Origin: Serratia sp. Ag1 | GTDB lineage: Bacteria > Pseudomonadota > Gammaproteobacteria > Enterobacterales > Enterobacteriaceae | Direction of reading: 5' to 3' | DNA length: 64,000 bases | NCBI RefSeq assembly: GCF_000743355.1 | Contig: NZ_JQEI01000003.1 | Coordinates: 1 to 64,000, forward strand | Part shown: positions 11,701 to 18,441 of the stretch, one piece after another | Layout: the number at the start of each line of letters is the position of its first letter | How positions within the stretch are numbered: position 1 is the first letter of the stretch | Program-made: the position numbers and the translations under genes | The notes under the pieces: model-generated | Told to the model about the DNA's origin: nothing | What the model saw: only the letters and a program-made list of their open reading frames with translations | Database searches by the model: none

Positions 11701-11830
11701 GGCTGAGGGTGTGACCGGTGCCGGACGGCGACGACGCAGCCCCCGCACGGCCAGCCCCGGCGATATCGGGCACCACCATCAGCATGCCACGGGCGGTATT
11801 GAAGACGATACGGTATAAATTCTTGTTCAC
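2738..11830 (-). CDS. cdiA: CdiA, filamentous-haemagglutinin-type contact-dependent inhibition effector
   Basis: Giant two-partner-secreted protein of 3030 aa that would form a cell-surface filament and deliver its C-terminal toxin into neighbouring bacteria. Starts with GTG, overlapping the cdiC stop (GTGA). Residues 1-68 are an extended signal peptide (MNKNLYRIVFN..., cleavage after QPVQA). Residues about 70-330 form the TPS secretion domain, with NPAGITCSGCGF at 179-190. Long FHA repeats of the LNNQQG.L/LDN type follow, then a receptor-binding-like region near 1400 (CIEGVICHTTDGDRF), then further repeats. A degenerate VENN motif (LENNALS) lies near 2768. The 262 residues after it make up the CdiA-CT: an entry domain with four Cys (CQGTEAC, CTGAQDC) and a toxin of about 95 aa beginning near GLIYQSNGKHTPGQTG. 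I do not recognise the toxin's activity. Base composition becomes AT-rich in the toxin end. Confidence 0.93.
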   Translation of the reverse strand: MNKNLYRIVFNTARGMLMVVPDIAGAGRAGAASSPSGTGHTLSQMIGKVHGVSFALLLALGAIQPVQAGVVADGSAPGNQQPTIISSANGTPQVNIQTPSAEGVSRNVYSQFDVDNKGVVLNNSHLNTQTQIAGMVTANPWLAKGEAKVILNEVNASNPSQLNGFIEVAGQKAQVVIANPAGITCSGCGFINANRATLTTGQAQMTNGQLTGYNVERGEIVVQGGGLDSSLQDHTDLIARSIKINAGVWANDLNVTTGRNQVDATHQTVNTKTADGSPRPFVAVDVSQLGGMYANKIRLLGTEAGVGVHNAGALNAIAGDVVVNADGTLTNSGAITATQNLQLTTSGSVDNSGKLYAGGNTQVQTAGALTHSGILAAQGNTTLTAASINSTSQGVLAAGMASDGKLGASGNLTLNSHGQLNANGQNSAAGQLSANGTALDFSGSQTYGDNIDLQATVGDIRTAGANLAATQTLSARTSGMLNNDGGKLSADQLSLTAKALSNQQGNVQQLGQQDLTLSHTTSINNRAGTIASNGKNLTLKTANLNNQQGTIVHAGDGALTIQAAQINGDNGAVVSNGSLALTGTQLQLDNTTTQAGSITLNAGSLSHRGGQMTQTGSGTLNLNVTDLFDNLEGSVFSNGALSLTAGTLNNQQGQLIAADKHDVTLTLDGALNNRDGLIAADGRLTSLSGAVDNTGGLMQAGSTLSLDSRGAEVLNRNSGAQGGLVSAGDMQLATGNLDNRNGQIAANTLNAQTGNINNAAGKILADNGLTLGSGALNNQAGNLQSGAALTLNTHGQTIDNSAGGLIGATGALSLASGALDNRQGKLVGGGDTQLHTGLLDNRGGQLASLSTLSLFNTGLLNDDGGLLQSAADLLIDTQGGTLSNTRSGDQGGITSQGSLTLKTGTLDNQQGVLISNQQLTLTSGAVNNQQGQIAALGSINALTQALNNAWGTLQSGQDVQWNTQGYALDNQNGTLSAQGDLLLTTAEVNNQQGLLASGGAMSLNTAAFDNSQQGNLFSKGTLDLSASHINNQQGQIQALGNMALNAAQSVIDNGAGLIQGALNVTLNAATILNQNTLDAQHGIQGGSLTLNAQDVDNSLGALRVDDVLTLNLSGSLNNTSGLLSAQNSLHTQAQQVTNSAGAMEAGQQLTLNSGSLTGDGSLLSLGDMSLTLAQDFFNTGSVQAGHDLSLTTQGNLTNQSLIQAGNQLDLTATNLFNSATAEISAGTTQLTATQTMTNYGLIDGFYTRLNGTTVNNIGSGRIYGDALAIQAGTLNNLAENGQAATIAARQRLDLGVGTLNNYDHALIYSDGFMAIGGALDGNFQAIGQGGVLNNHSSTLESAGDMALNIGQINNVNDHFSLENVLVSQEQISEYEVARLNNGVRYNDKDYTIYIYQDEVNVLCIEGVICHTTDGDRFTHYDYTRTITEDRVKESDPAKIIAGGNLSINAGSVLNDKSQIIAGGALALQAGSLDNVEVEANRQINDVGTATYYSRHQQKGGDSSNVDVTDYKPPTVIQAITLKPSTLAEYTQGQGSSLVIDAQQKAEINGDIQGTAGINATPIAGPGAGNLLPVVPGAITLPAGKTFEVSLGESGKVVRIVGPNTQLPDNSLFQVRPDSSPYLVETDPRFTNQKQWLGSDYMMQAFTTDPNNVLKRLGDGYYEQRLIREQVIALSGNRYLDGFTNDEDQFKALMNNGVEFGKKYNLTLGVALTAEQMALLTGDIVWMVAQTVTLPDGSTQQVLVPQVYATVKAGDLDGSGALLAGKNVGLNLGGDLTNSGRINGQQSTQILAENINNLGGLIQGNDVALKARTDINNVGGVIAGQQSLVATAGRDINAITTTRSAESAGGDFVRNTLDRVAGLYVQQPDGTLALQAGRDVNLTAAQVVNSGEGGTTAITAGRDLNLNTVTTGSTDNLNWGDNWQHHSSSQQVGSEVVGAGNVQLGAGHNVNITAGNVSAGDKLSVAAGNDINIQHGIDSTTLDQHYKATGSSGMLSKTTTESRDTISQQTVNGSQLSGDTVSMQAGRDLTVTGSSVAATQDVNLTAGNNLNLQAATEQRDETHMLREKKSGLSGTGGIGFSYGTNDTKTTDDGKSRTSVGSTVGSTQGNVTLNAGNSLTVQGSDVLAGKDINLTGKEVNVLAAENQSTQKHVVEQKQSGLTLALSGTVGSAVSSAVSSANDASKESSGRLAALQGMKAALSGVQAAQANELNNAGDEKTSLVGLNLSYGSQSSKSEQTTNQSQSQGSTLTAGNNLNIRSTGTDINVQGSQLQAGKDINLNAARDVNLLSAQNTQTVDGKNESHGGSVGVGVNFGQGKNGLTLNASANKGSGSESGNMLTHTETTLNAGNNLNITSGRDTTLTGAQVSGEKVTMDVGRNLTLTSERDSDNYDSKQQNVSAGGSVGFGSASGSVNLSRDKMHSTYDSVQEQTGVFAGKGGFDITVGEHTQLNGAVIGSTATADKNKLDTGTLGFSNIENQAEYDVEHQSVGISSGGPIGGQFAGNMANGLLTGVNGSGSASSTTQSAVSEGTITVRDQANQKQDVAGLSRDVENANPGLDKIFDKEKEQNRLKEAQLIGEIGSQAADIARTQGDINGLKAAKEKYPDKTVEQLRETQAYKDAMKQYGTGSSLQQGIQAATAAIQGLAGGDMAKALAGASAPYLAEVIHKLTLDPTREGGVNTEANLMAHAVLGAVTAAVNGNSALAGASGAVMGEFIAQQMYPGISRDDLTEEQRQTISALGTLAAGLVGGVVGDSSANAVAGAQAGKNALENNALSVQENQDRAKEMTQCQGTEACGAVVEKYKKINAEQHESVVNCTGAQDCVDKANEVGKLQADYANRTNELMEKARANGGLSPEEQNELSILQVTTIQLEADRNAAIHNALMSGDSDEAKQLAINSLAQVAGTSAAGVAAGIGKGNSGSKGSAMPVPTPTTATNGLIYQSNGKHTPGQTGYNRNAGTEPANSIQLFGNSIPYGKKMYALDEQGNVHQFTNTNDGSWHWSGSTGDASVPLKKSDIPNAVKKEFGLPGKWR

Positions 11831-12381
11831 GGCAACATCCTTGAGCGGTCTTGCGGGTATTCGGGAAGAGAAACAGATAAGGGGTGGGCCGCACGCCAGG
11901 CGCGAGCCTGCGCGTGACTGATCTGGTCACCCTTGAAATTCATCACACGCTGGCCTTTTTCAGTGCCACGGTGGTAGAGGGAACGGAAACAACGGTCAGG
12001 AAACAGCGCATGGGTCACCAGGTGGCGCATAGCCCGAACGTCGCCAAACGGGGCGATCCAGTCGCGTATCCACAGCCTGTAGCCGCAGGCCCAGTCGGCT
12101 TCCTGCACCAGGATGGCCGGTTGCGTGAGATAACGCACTTCCGCCTCAGCGTTCAGCCACATCCAACTGAGGAAAAACAGCGGCTGCGTCCCTTTGCTGA
12201 CCAGCATGTAGTGCTGGTGTTTGATGATCGGCAGCAGTACTGTGGGCAGCGCATGCAGCGGCAGATCCTGGTGCTGGGGCGAGTGCATCCACAGCCAGAC
12301 GGATGCCCCCAGGACTTCCGCTTCGCTGCGATCCCCGCCCAATATCAGTGGGGCATGGACGTCATAAGCACCTATCTGCAT
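11827..12381 (-). CDS. cdiC: CdiC, HlyC-type toxin-activating lysine acyltransferase
   Basis: Predicted cytoplasmic acyltransferase that uses acyl-ACP to modify lysines of a partner toxin, here presumably CdiA. It is 184 aa, close to HlyC (about 170). It has the HlyC signature blocks in order: SVWLWMHSPQHQ (catalytic His at residue 37), LFFLSWMWLN, and WIRDWIAPFGD (catalytic Asp at residue 107), then NFKGDQI, which corresponds to the HlyC EFHGGKI block. The gene lies between cdiB (10 bp upstream) and cdiA (4-bp overlap, GTGA), so the three are clearly co-translated. Acyltransferases in this position are known from some CDI loci. Acylation of this CdiA is inference. Confidence 0.9.
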   Translation of the reverse strand: MQIGAYDVHAPLILGGDRSEAEVLGASVWLWMHSPQHQDLPLHALPTVLLPIIKHQHYMLVSKGTQPLFFLSWMWLNAEAEVRYLTQPAILVQEADWACGYRLWIRDWIAPFGDVRAMRHLVTHALFPDRCFRSLYHRGTEKGQRVMNFKGDQISHAQARAWRAAHPLSVSLPEYPQDRSRMLP

Positions 12382-12391
12382 CGTCCTTCCC

Positions 12392-14089
12392 TCAAAAATC
12401 CCAGTTCAATGTAAAACCCAGTGTCACCGGGTTGGTCTTGAAACCGTCGGGTTTAGAGAGGGGGACTCCGGCAAACAGGTCATAACGCGTCTTGAAGGCG
12501 CTGCCGCGCACACCGAGCACACTACCGGCCAGATTGGTTCCTGTCAGACCGTCACTTCCACGACCGCTGACGTGACCGTAGTCAGCCCCCAGATACAGTT
12601 CCTGGTTCGGCACTGACGTGGTCCAGGCCAGTTCATTGCGTACTGTCCAGCCCGCATTGGCGTTCAGCGTGCGCTCTCCGTCAAAGCCACGCACTGTAAA
12701 ACGGCCTCCGATGGCAAACTGGTCCTGCGGCGTCAGTGGGGTGTTACTCATCTGGCGCTGGTACTGCACGTTGTAGCGGAATGTCTGTTTGCCCAGTGCA
12801 AATGGCACATTCAACTGGCTGGAAAACTGAATGATCTTGCTGAGCGCAGTGGCTTCGCCGTAAAACTCTTCCGGTGCGGGCAGCGCCCCGAACCAGCGGG
12901 TGCCGCGCTGGTAGGTAATACCGGCGTCCAATGTGGCCTGCTGGATAAAGTGACGGTGTTGCAGCCCCACGCGCCAGGCGGCGGTACGGCGGCGATTCAC
13001 CTCTATCTCAGTGTCATTGATGTAGTTCTTCGAGCCACGCGTCAGGATGTCATAGGTGAAGGTGGTCTTCTGGCTGCCGCTGCGGTGCAGGACGCGGCTC
13101 AGTTGTACCGTCAGGTTCTGGCTGTCACCGCTGTAGCGAAAATCGCTATTCAGCCCGGCCACGGTCTGGTGATAGTCATAATCGCTGGCGGTCACCGACA
13201 GCATGGCGTAACGGAACGGCACCGAGTAGTGGGCGGTGAGGTTTTTGCTGCCCTTGTCATTACCGGGTTGCAGCGCCCGGGTACCGGAAATGTAGAAGAG
13301 GTCGCTCAGAGACAGCGGGTTATCCAGTGACAGGGTCAATCCACCTTGATAGCGCCCGGTGTCTTTCGTACCGGAATCATCCAGCGAGGCACCCAGTCGC
13401 CAGATTTTAGCCTGCTGCCAGTTGAGCTGAATATCGCTTTCACCGGGCTTTTCAGCGGGAACGATTTCCATATTGGCCTGTACAGTCGGCAGGCGTTGCA
13501 GGTTCTCCAGGCCTTGCTCGACAGCACGTAAATCCAATAATTGACCAGCTCGTGGCGGGAACGCATTGAACAGCGTGACATGGCTCCCGCTGTCCGGCGT
13601 CAGTTTCACCTGACGGATAAAACCAGGCAGGATATTGAGCTTCAACGTGCCGCTTTTTAAGTCCTGCTGCGGGGCTAGGACGCGCGTGGTGATGTAACCG
13701 TGGTCCACCAGGCGGTTCTGCATCGTGCTCATCAGCAGGTTGATGCCCTTGCCCCCCAGACACTGGCCCTGCGCCTGATTGGCGATGCGTTGTAACGGTA
13801 ACCAGCGCGGCAAAGCTTCCTGACCACTCAGTTCCACGCGATCGATGTTGAAGCAGGGTTTTTCCTGCGGGAACATCAGGCTTCCCAGGCGGGAGGCTGG
13901 GGGTAACAGACGCACATCGGGCGTCGACGGCAACAACTGTTGTTCCAGCGCGCGCTGACGTTGCTGTTGCAGTATCAGTTGCTCACTGCCTGTCGCAGCA
14001 AACGCTAACGGGGAAATCAGAAACGCAGGCACAGCAACAACGCAGGTGCGGAAATAACACGCCCGACGGATAAAACGGGGGGATGACAT
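12392..14089 (-). CDS. cdiB: CdiB, TpsB outer-membrane transporter of CdiA
   Basis: Omp85-superfamily two-partner-secretion pore that exports CdiA across the outer membrane. It is 565 aa with an N-terminal signal peptide (hydrophobic [16 protein letters not shown]). The plug/linker helix is Gln-rich ([16 protein letters not shown]). Two POTRA domains follow ([21 protein letters not shown]), then a 16-strand barrel with the conserved L6 motif VRGFDGE and a terminal Phe (LNWDF), the usual Bam recognition end. The ATG at 14089 is preferred over the upstream TTG because AAGGA lies 7 nt before it. It is the first gene of the cdiBCAI operon, so the operon promoter should lie in the 14090-14409 gap. 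Confidence 0.93.
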   Translation of the reverse strand: MSSPRFIRRACYFRTCVVAVPAFLISPLAFAATGSEQLILQQQRQRALEQQLLPSTPDVRLLPPASRLGSLMFPQEKPCFNIDRVELSGQEALPRWLPLQRIANQAQGQCLGGKGINLLMSTMQNRLVDHGYITTRVLAPQQDLKSGTLKLNILPGFIRQVKLTPDSGSHVTLFNAFPPRAGQLLDLRAVEQGLENLQRLPTVQANMEIVPAEKPGESDIQLNWQQAKIWRLGASLDDSGTKDTGRYQGGLTLSLDNPLSLSDLFYISGTRALQPGNDKGSKNLTAHYSVPFRYAMLSVTASDYDYHQTVAGLNSDFRYSGDSQNLTVQLSRVLHRSGSQKTTFTYDILTRGSKNYINDTEIEVNRRRTAAWRVGLQHRHFIQQATLDAGITYQRGTRWFGALPAPEEFYGEATALSKIIQFSSQLNVPFALGKQTFRYNVQYQRQMSNTPLTPQDQFAIGGRFTVRGFDGERTLNANAGWTVRNELAWTTSVPNQELYLGADYGHVSGRGSDGLTGTNLAGSVLGVRGSAFKTRYDLFAGVPLSKPDGFKTNPVTLGFTLNWDF

Positions 14090-14409
14090 CAAACAATCCT
14101 TGTTGGAAAACGCTTAATATTTACTTATGTAATTTTGTGTGAATACTATCCACAGGAGCGCTGGTTTGCAACGGTTATTACCATGGTGAATGCAATGCAT
14201 CTGTTCATAGATTGGGCATTACTCTGGTCGGTAGTATCGCTCACGCAGTCCAGTATATTACTGTGGGTGCTCAGAGGACAGTGAACCGATTTATCATCAA
14301 ATTTGGTGATATTACTCACGTTCACTGTATAAGTAGATTGCATTACCATATATACCAAGGTAATCCATAGCTAATAAAACCAGCCTTATAGATCTCGAAG
14401 ATAATACAA
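14090..14409. promoter_or_regulatory. Divergent AT-rich intergenic region upstream of cdiB
   Basis: About 320 bp between cdiB (minus) and an unrecognised gene (plus). It should contain both promoters. I see no clear sigma-70 match, terminator or operator. A 70-codon minus-strand reading frame inside it has no recognisable content. Confidence 0.4.
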
Positions 14410-15099
14410 ATGAACATGATATCTGATGGTTCTACGTTTGAAGAGCAGTGCAATTTTTTACTCGACCAGTTTTGCAAAACTATGGCTTATTTTTACAACA
14501 AAAGATTCGTTACACCAAGCCCGGCTGATACCGAGCGCTACGAGGCACTGTTAGAAGAAATCATTAAACAGTCTGACAACGGCAAAAACATCACGACATC
14601 TATTTTTGCTGATTACAGTTTTGAGGCAACGCTAGGGCAAAAATTTCATAATTACTTCCCTTGCATCTTGGGTTTTTATCTGAGCGCAAAATTCAACTAT
14701 GAAAACAATAATATTGACAAGGCATGGTCTGCCTTGGTTGACGCCTTATATTATCTAGGGGTAATCAGCGGGATTTGTCAGGAACGATACCCGGTCAGTC
14801 TTGCTACGCAGGAACATGAAGACTCACTGTCATCCCCCAAAAGTATAGCTGGTAAGACAAAGGCTCTACGCTTACACCCAATCAAACACAAACTTGTTGA
14901 ACTGTTGGATGAAAAAAAGCCAGAGCAGGGCTGGTCATCAAAAAACATGGCTGTCAACGATATTCTCGACGAACTACTTCAATTTAATAAAGATACGAGA
15001 TCTCCCCTGGCTCCCACAAATCTCAGCAATACCGTACTTAAGTGGTCCTGCAAAGATGAAATCATCAAGGCAGCTTTCGCTCGTGTTGTTACACGATAA
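14410..15099 (+). CDS. Hypothetical protein of unknown function
   Basis: A 229-aa predicted soluble protein that I do not recognise. It is AT-rich relative to the CDI genes. The N-terminal half has aromatic and acidic segments (LLDQFCKTMAYFYNKRF). Residues about 85-125 (CILGFYLSAKFNYENNNIDK, then AWSALVDALYYLGVISG) look like a helical hairpin, and the C-terminal 60 residues (LDELLQFNKDTRSPLAPTNL) resemble a separate small domain. No signal peptide or transmembrane helix is evident. It is transcribed away from the CDI operon and ends 250 bp before the YfjJ pair on the other strand. Confidence 0.65.
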   Translation: MNMISDGSTFEEQCNFLLDQFCKTMAYFYNKRFVTPSPADTERYEALLEEIIKQSDNGKNITTSIFADYSFEATLGQKFHNYFPCILGFYLSAKFNYENNNIDKAWSALVDALYYLGVISGICQERYPVSLATQEHEDSLSSPKSIAGKTKALRLHPIKHKLVELLDEKKPEQGWSSKNMAVNDILDELLQFNKDTRSPLAPTNLSNTVLKWSCKDEIIKAAFARVVTR

Positions 15100-15260
15100 T
15101 GCCAATGACTTAGTGATTTTGAATGAGGTGCGTTTCTATCTCTACTAATGCAAGATGCACCTTATCACCAAGAGCTTTTCACGCTGTCTCAACATACTAG
15201 CATCGTAAAAATACGCAACTCAATGATAAATCTGTAATCATTGGTCATATTGACGCTTAG

Positions 15261-15288
15261 ACCGACTTGTATACGTATACAAGTCGGT
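15261..15288. promoter_or_regulatory. Perfect 28-bp palindrome
   Basis: ACCGACTTGTATAC is followed directly by its exact reverse complement GTATACAAGTCGGT, with no spacer. It lies between two convergent genes, 70 bp beyond the stop of the YfjJ-like paralogue. There is no T-tract, so it is a poor terminator. A two-fold symmetric protein-binding site or a cruciform/processing site is more likely. Confidence 0.6.
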
Positions 15289-15356
15289 AATTCGGCACTT
15301 ATGACGTTCAACACCCTTTAGTCATGCCGTCAATGAGCGTTGCTTCGTTACAGCGG

Positions 15357-16322
15357 TTAGACTACATCAGCATATAATGAAACAATACCGAATGTGGGCT
15401 GTGCTTTTGGCAGAACCATTGGAGCATAAAGGTCTGCTTCGGTCACAAACTTCAGCATCAACTCCACCTGTTCAAGCATAGCCTTGTCATTCTCTGTCAC
15501 ATACAGACAACCAGGATACTCATACACGGTTCGTTCACGTGTATCGATAAAATAGCGTCCATCCCCCTTCGTCACCGTCTGCTGCCAATGCTCACCGAGG
15601 CATTGCGCCAATACAGGCCCTGTACCCGCCTGCCCAGCAGAACAGAAGAATATCATTTGCAGGTAATAGCCTTTCAACCGAGCATATCCTAGTTGCCACA
15701 TTGCACCTACACAGTGCTCTAACCCAGGAATTGCTCGCATACCATCTAACAGTTGCTGGCAATCCTCTGTGATCCGTTTAAGTGAGATATTAGGCTGTAC
15801 ATACGTCAGTTCTATACCAACCGATACAAAGGACGGAGAATGACGGCAGATTTGCTCCAATGCCTGAAATGCCGCCAGTCGATTTTTCGTGCTTTCACGC
15901 TCCCAGTCGGCCACCACTTGTTGATGAGATGCAGAGCAGCGACCTTCAACAAGCCCGACGATAAACTGGAACGTTGCGGTATCTTTGAGATCGGTGGATA
16001 TCGGCTTGTATTGCTCAGCCTGCTGTCCTACCGCAGCAAGCAGCCGTAAATCAGGATGGAGCATCCGATGATCAAAGGCTGCGGGCAACGCAGGTAATAA
16101 ACGTATATATAGGGAATACAAATCATCTCCAGTATAGGGTTTTGACGCCAGGGTTGACTCCAACTTTCTCAACACCTGATGAAGTTCACTTAGGCGTTCA
16201 TGATCGCCTGTGATTAGTCGAGTACATTTAGCCGCATGTTCATCTGTGTAGCTAGTTGACAACGTAAGATGTAACTCATACTGACTCAGCATTGATATAG
16301 GCAATAATTTATTGATATTCAC
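15357..16322 (-). CDS. YagK/YfjJ (inovirus Gp2-like) paralogue lacking the HxH motif
   Basis: A 321-aa protein related to its upstream neighbour and to the YagK/YfjJ C-terminal domain family of cryptic prophages. Matching blocks: FVSVGIELTY (neighbour LLVVRVDLSY), GEHWQQTVTKGDGRYFID (neighbour GEYWKHQITEGRGCYFNC) and LKFVTEADLYAP (neighbour VRYLTKVDEWIR). Where the neighbour has YHYHMFFFFDG, this protein has YYLQMIFFCSAG near residues 217-228. Both His are lost, as are the Tyr and Lys of YLTK (FVTE here). It begins 19 bp after the upstream paralogue and is probably co-transcribed. It may be a non-catalytic partner. Function unknown. Confidence 0.75.
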   Translation of the reverse strand: MNINKLLPISMLSQYELHLTLSTSYTDEHAAKCTRLITGDHERLSELHQVLRKLESTLASKPYTGDDLYSLYIRLLPALPAAFDHRMLHPDLRLLAAVGQQAEQYKPISTDLKDTATFQFIVGLVEGRCSASHQQVVADWERESTKNRLAAFQALEQICRHSPSFVSVGIELTYVQPNISLKRITEDCQQLLDGMRAIPGLEHCVGAMWQLGYARLKGYYLQMIFFCSAGQAGTGPVLAQCLGEHWQQTVTKGDGRYFIDTRERTVYEYPGCLYVTENDKAMLEQVELMLKFVTEADLYAPMVLPKAQPTFGIVSLYADVV

Positions 16323-16341
16323 AGTTAATTCCTTGATTAAA

Positions 16342-17439
16342 TTAAAAGGTCAGATTGCTGTTAACAGACTGACGGGGACGGCCACGCGGCGTGTCTGCCA
16401 AAGGAGGTAACTCCCCCTTGCCAAACGAGCGCCCATTCTCAGGTAGAGCCAAGCGAATCCATTCATCCACTTTGGTCAGGTAACGCACTCCGCGTAATAA
16501 CCCTTGCTGCATGCGAGAATCGTTCCAGGAAACCATCCCTATGCCTAACTCGGTATATCGCTCTTTATGGGCATTACAGTTGAAATAACACCCACGCCCC
16601 TCTGTGATTTGGTGTTTCCAGTACTCACCGATCAACTCAGCCAACGTCACGTCTTGCCGTACCAGAGCACCATCGAAGAAAAAGAACATGTGATAGTGAT
16701 AACGCTTCTCATTACCAAGCTCGAGCTTCCAGGCGTACCCTACTAGGTATTGAAAAAGTCGATTGGCTTTGGCATTACGAAAGAGTCGTTCACGGTCATC
16801 ACACGCCTGTTGGGCAGTAATCGTTCGTTTTGCATCTTCACCGTATGAAAGGTCAACGCGCACCACCAGTAAGCGACTATAGCGCTCAAACAACCGTGTA
16901 ATGTAGCGCTCGGCACTACGGGTATTCTTCACACTTGCACGTTCAAACTTAGCCAGTGCCTTACGGTGTTGTGGAGTCCGCACTGCAGCACGAAGATCAG
17001 CCAAGAACAGATTCAGGATTTCAGCCGAAAGAGGTTCTGTCCCTGCCAAGACCGAGGAAGGGTGAAATGACTCATCAGCCAACAAACAGTTGGCCAACCG
17101 GATGAACACCAAGACTGTCTGATGCAAAGTACGATTTATGTAAGTTAACGATTGCCACTGATGAAACTCCAATGCCTTCAATAACGACTCGCCTACTCCA
17201 GCTATACGGGGAAAGGCGTTCCGTGTTATAGGAATATAAGCCGTACTTTCAGCTAACTTCAGAACACATTTAACTTGTTCGATGAGAGCATCCAGTTCAT
17301 CATTATCTCTAAGTGCAGATAACGTATTGTAATCGTATGTACCAAACGTCTCATCGTGAAATAATAAATCCGATTTGTTAACCAATGACGTTGCTGACGT
17401 TTCAGGTATAGGCAAGTTACTCTTTAAGAATTTCTGCAT
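16342..17439 (-). CDS. yfjJ: YagK/YfjJ-family (inovirus Gp2-like) protein
   Basis: A 365-aa protein of the YagK/YfjJ family, common in CP4-type cryptic prophages and satellite elements and often annotated as inovirus Gp2-like. It carries YHYHMFFFFDG near residues 246-256, a His-hydrophobic-His pattern like motif 2 of HUH endonucleases, and YLTKVD further on, where a catalytic Tyr could lie. The C-terminus is basic (TPRGRPRQS), reminiscent of an AT-hook. A role in replication initiation of the element is a reasonable guess, not shown. A 9-bp-stem hairpin precedes its start. It is followed at 19 bp by a degenerate paralogue. Confidence 0.8.
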   Translation of the reverse strand: MQKFLKSNLPIPETSATSLVNKSDLLFHDETFGTYDYNTLSALRDNDELDALIEQVKCVLKLAESTAYIPITRNAFPRIAGVGESLLKALEFHQWQSLTYINRTLHQTVLVFIRLANCLLADESFHPSSVLAGTEPLSAEILNLFLADLRAAVRTPQHRKALAKFERASVKNTRSAERYITRLFERYSRLLVVRVDLSYGEDAKRTITAQQACDDRERLFRNAKANRLFQYLVGYAWKLELGNEKRYHYHMFFFFDGALVRQDVTLAELIGEYWKHQITEGRGCYFNCNAHKERYTELGIGMVSWNDSRMQQGLLRGVRYLTKVDEWIRLALPENGRSFGKGELPPLADTPRGRPRQSVNSNLTF

Positions 17440-17450
17440 AATATCTCATG

Positions 17451-17485
17451 GCTCTCCTGCAGGCATAACCAGCCCACAGGAGAGC
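17451..17485 (-). promoter_or_regulatory. Hairpin before the yfjJ start
   Basis: GCTCTCCTG and CAGGAGAGC form a perfect 9-bp stem around a 17-nt loop, ending 11 nt before the ATG at 17439 on the minus strand. The 3' arm contains AGGAG, a Shine-Dalgarno-like sequence, although a second GAG 5 nt before the ATG may be the actual site. It could affect translation. Confidence 0.45.
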
Positions 17486-17807
17486 ATGCTCCTAAATAAA
17501 TTTATACTATGAAATAAAGCACAGTCAGTTTTTTATCAGCTACTACAGAAAATATTACCCAGCCAACGCTATTACTAGTAACGCTGATACCACCTTGCAA
17601 GTGAATATATGCAGTCATAATGTTAACAGTGACAGATATTAATTGATTACCTGCTTTATTAGCATTACTTCATGACACTACTATTGATATTACTGATATA
17701 TAAAAAACTACAATAATCTACTGACTTCAAATATAAGCTATAGCCTGTACTTTATTTCCCGTTGATAGCTATAGATGCAGACCCTACCGCAGCCTGGTTA
17801 TAGCAAG
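17486..17807. other. AT-rich intergenic stretch, no gene seen
   Basis: About 320 bp between alpA and the yfjJ-like gene on the minus strand. It is strongly AT-rich with many short TATT/AATA runs. I see no open frame with recognisable content and no clear terminator. It may hold a promoter or origin for the yfjJ-like pair. Confidence 0.3.
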
Positions 17808-18047
17808 TTAGTGATCACGCTGGTCACATTTCACCGCACCATCACGTTGTTTTTTACGGCCATCAATCCAGGTATTGATCTCTTCCAGATCCCAACCCTT
17901 ACTTCCATTCGGGTTAGGCCCCAAAGGAAACGGTAGTGGGAATGTGGGATCGTAATGCTCCGACTTCTCATTCTTGCGGTTGTCTATCGTCGATTTTGAC
18001 ACCGCAAGCATTTTGGCAAGTTCGGCCTTACGAATAATACGCTGCAT
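17808..18047 (-). CDS. alpA: AlpA-family DNA-binding regulator
   Basis: A 79-aa AlpA-type MerR-like regulator. In CP4-57 AlpA activates the excision genes of the prophage. MQRIIRKAELAKMLAVSKST, then IDNRK, forms the helix-turn-helix, followed by the family's proline-rich wing (DPTFPLPFPLG) and the terminal helix WDLEEINTWIDGRKKQ. GGAGG lies 8 nt before the ATG. It sits upstream of the YfjJ pair and downstream of YfjI, as expected of a CP4-57-like element. The upstream region holds two TAGCACC hairpins that could be its target. Confidence 0.9.
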   Translation of the reverse strand: MQRIIRKAELAKMLAVSKSTIDNRKNEKSEHYDPTFPLPFPLGPNPNGSKGWDLEEINTWIDGRKKQRDGAVKCDQRDH

Positions 18048-18218
18048 AACATCAACCTCCAGAACAAGGCTGAGTGAACATGTCAGGTCAGCCCTGTTTG
18101 TTCAACTTGATAGCATCCTGGTAAAGGATCCGACTTATCAGAATGCCAACCAACAAAGGCTGTCCCTCGCCTGTGTTGCAGAAAATTTAGCGCATTACGG
18201 AAATCAAAAACACTCATT

Positions 18219-18264
18219 TAGCACCCCTTCTTCTGTAATTTTTTACACGAAGGAAGAGGTGCTA
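18219..18264. repeat. Imperfect inverted repeat with TAGCACC arms
   Basis: TAGCACC (18219-18225) and GGTGCTA (18258-18264) pair, with partly complementary CTTCTTC/GAAGGAAG inside. This is the first of two TAGCACC inverted pairs upstream of alpA. Confidence 0.6.
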
Positions 18265-18336
18265 AAGGTCTTGACATTCCATAAAACCCAAAGTCATTCA
18301 CGTTGATATATTCAAATTAACTATTCCAATACCCCT

Positions 18337-18384
18337 TGCTACAGGTGCTATTCAGCTATTCGTAGCGGAATAGCACCTGTAGCA
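18337..18384. repeat. Perfect 17-bp hairpin with inner TTCG tetraloop
   Basis: TGCTACAGGTGCTATTC (18337-18353) and its exact reverse complement GAATAGCACCTGTAGCA (18368-18384) enclose A-GCTA-TTCG-TAGC-G. The whole folds into one long, very stable stem with a single A/G mismatch. The TAGCACC heptamer occurs in both arms. It lies 57 bp left of the IS903-type remnant. Confidence 0.75.
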
Positions 18385-18441
18385 GGGTCCTCTCAGGCAC
18401 GTTTTTTGAAGCCTAATGCCCAGATAACCCAGAGTGTTATC

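Noticed and set aside
10718-11818. A 366-codon plus-strand reading frame opposite the cdiA start
   Set aside because: It mirrors the codon bias of cdiA on the other strand, has no recognisable domain, and cdiA is certain.
14146-14358. A 70-codon minus-strand frame upstream of cdiB
   Set aside because: No recognisable content or convincing ribosome-binding site.
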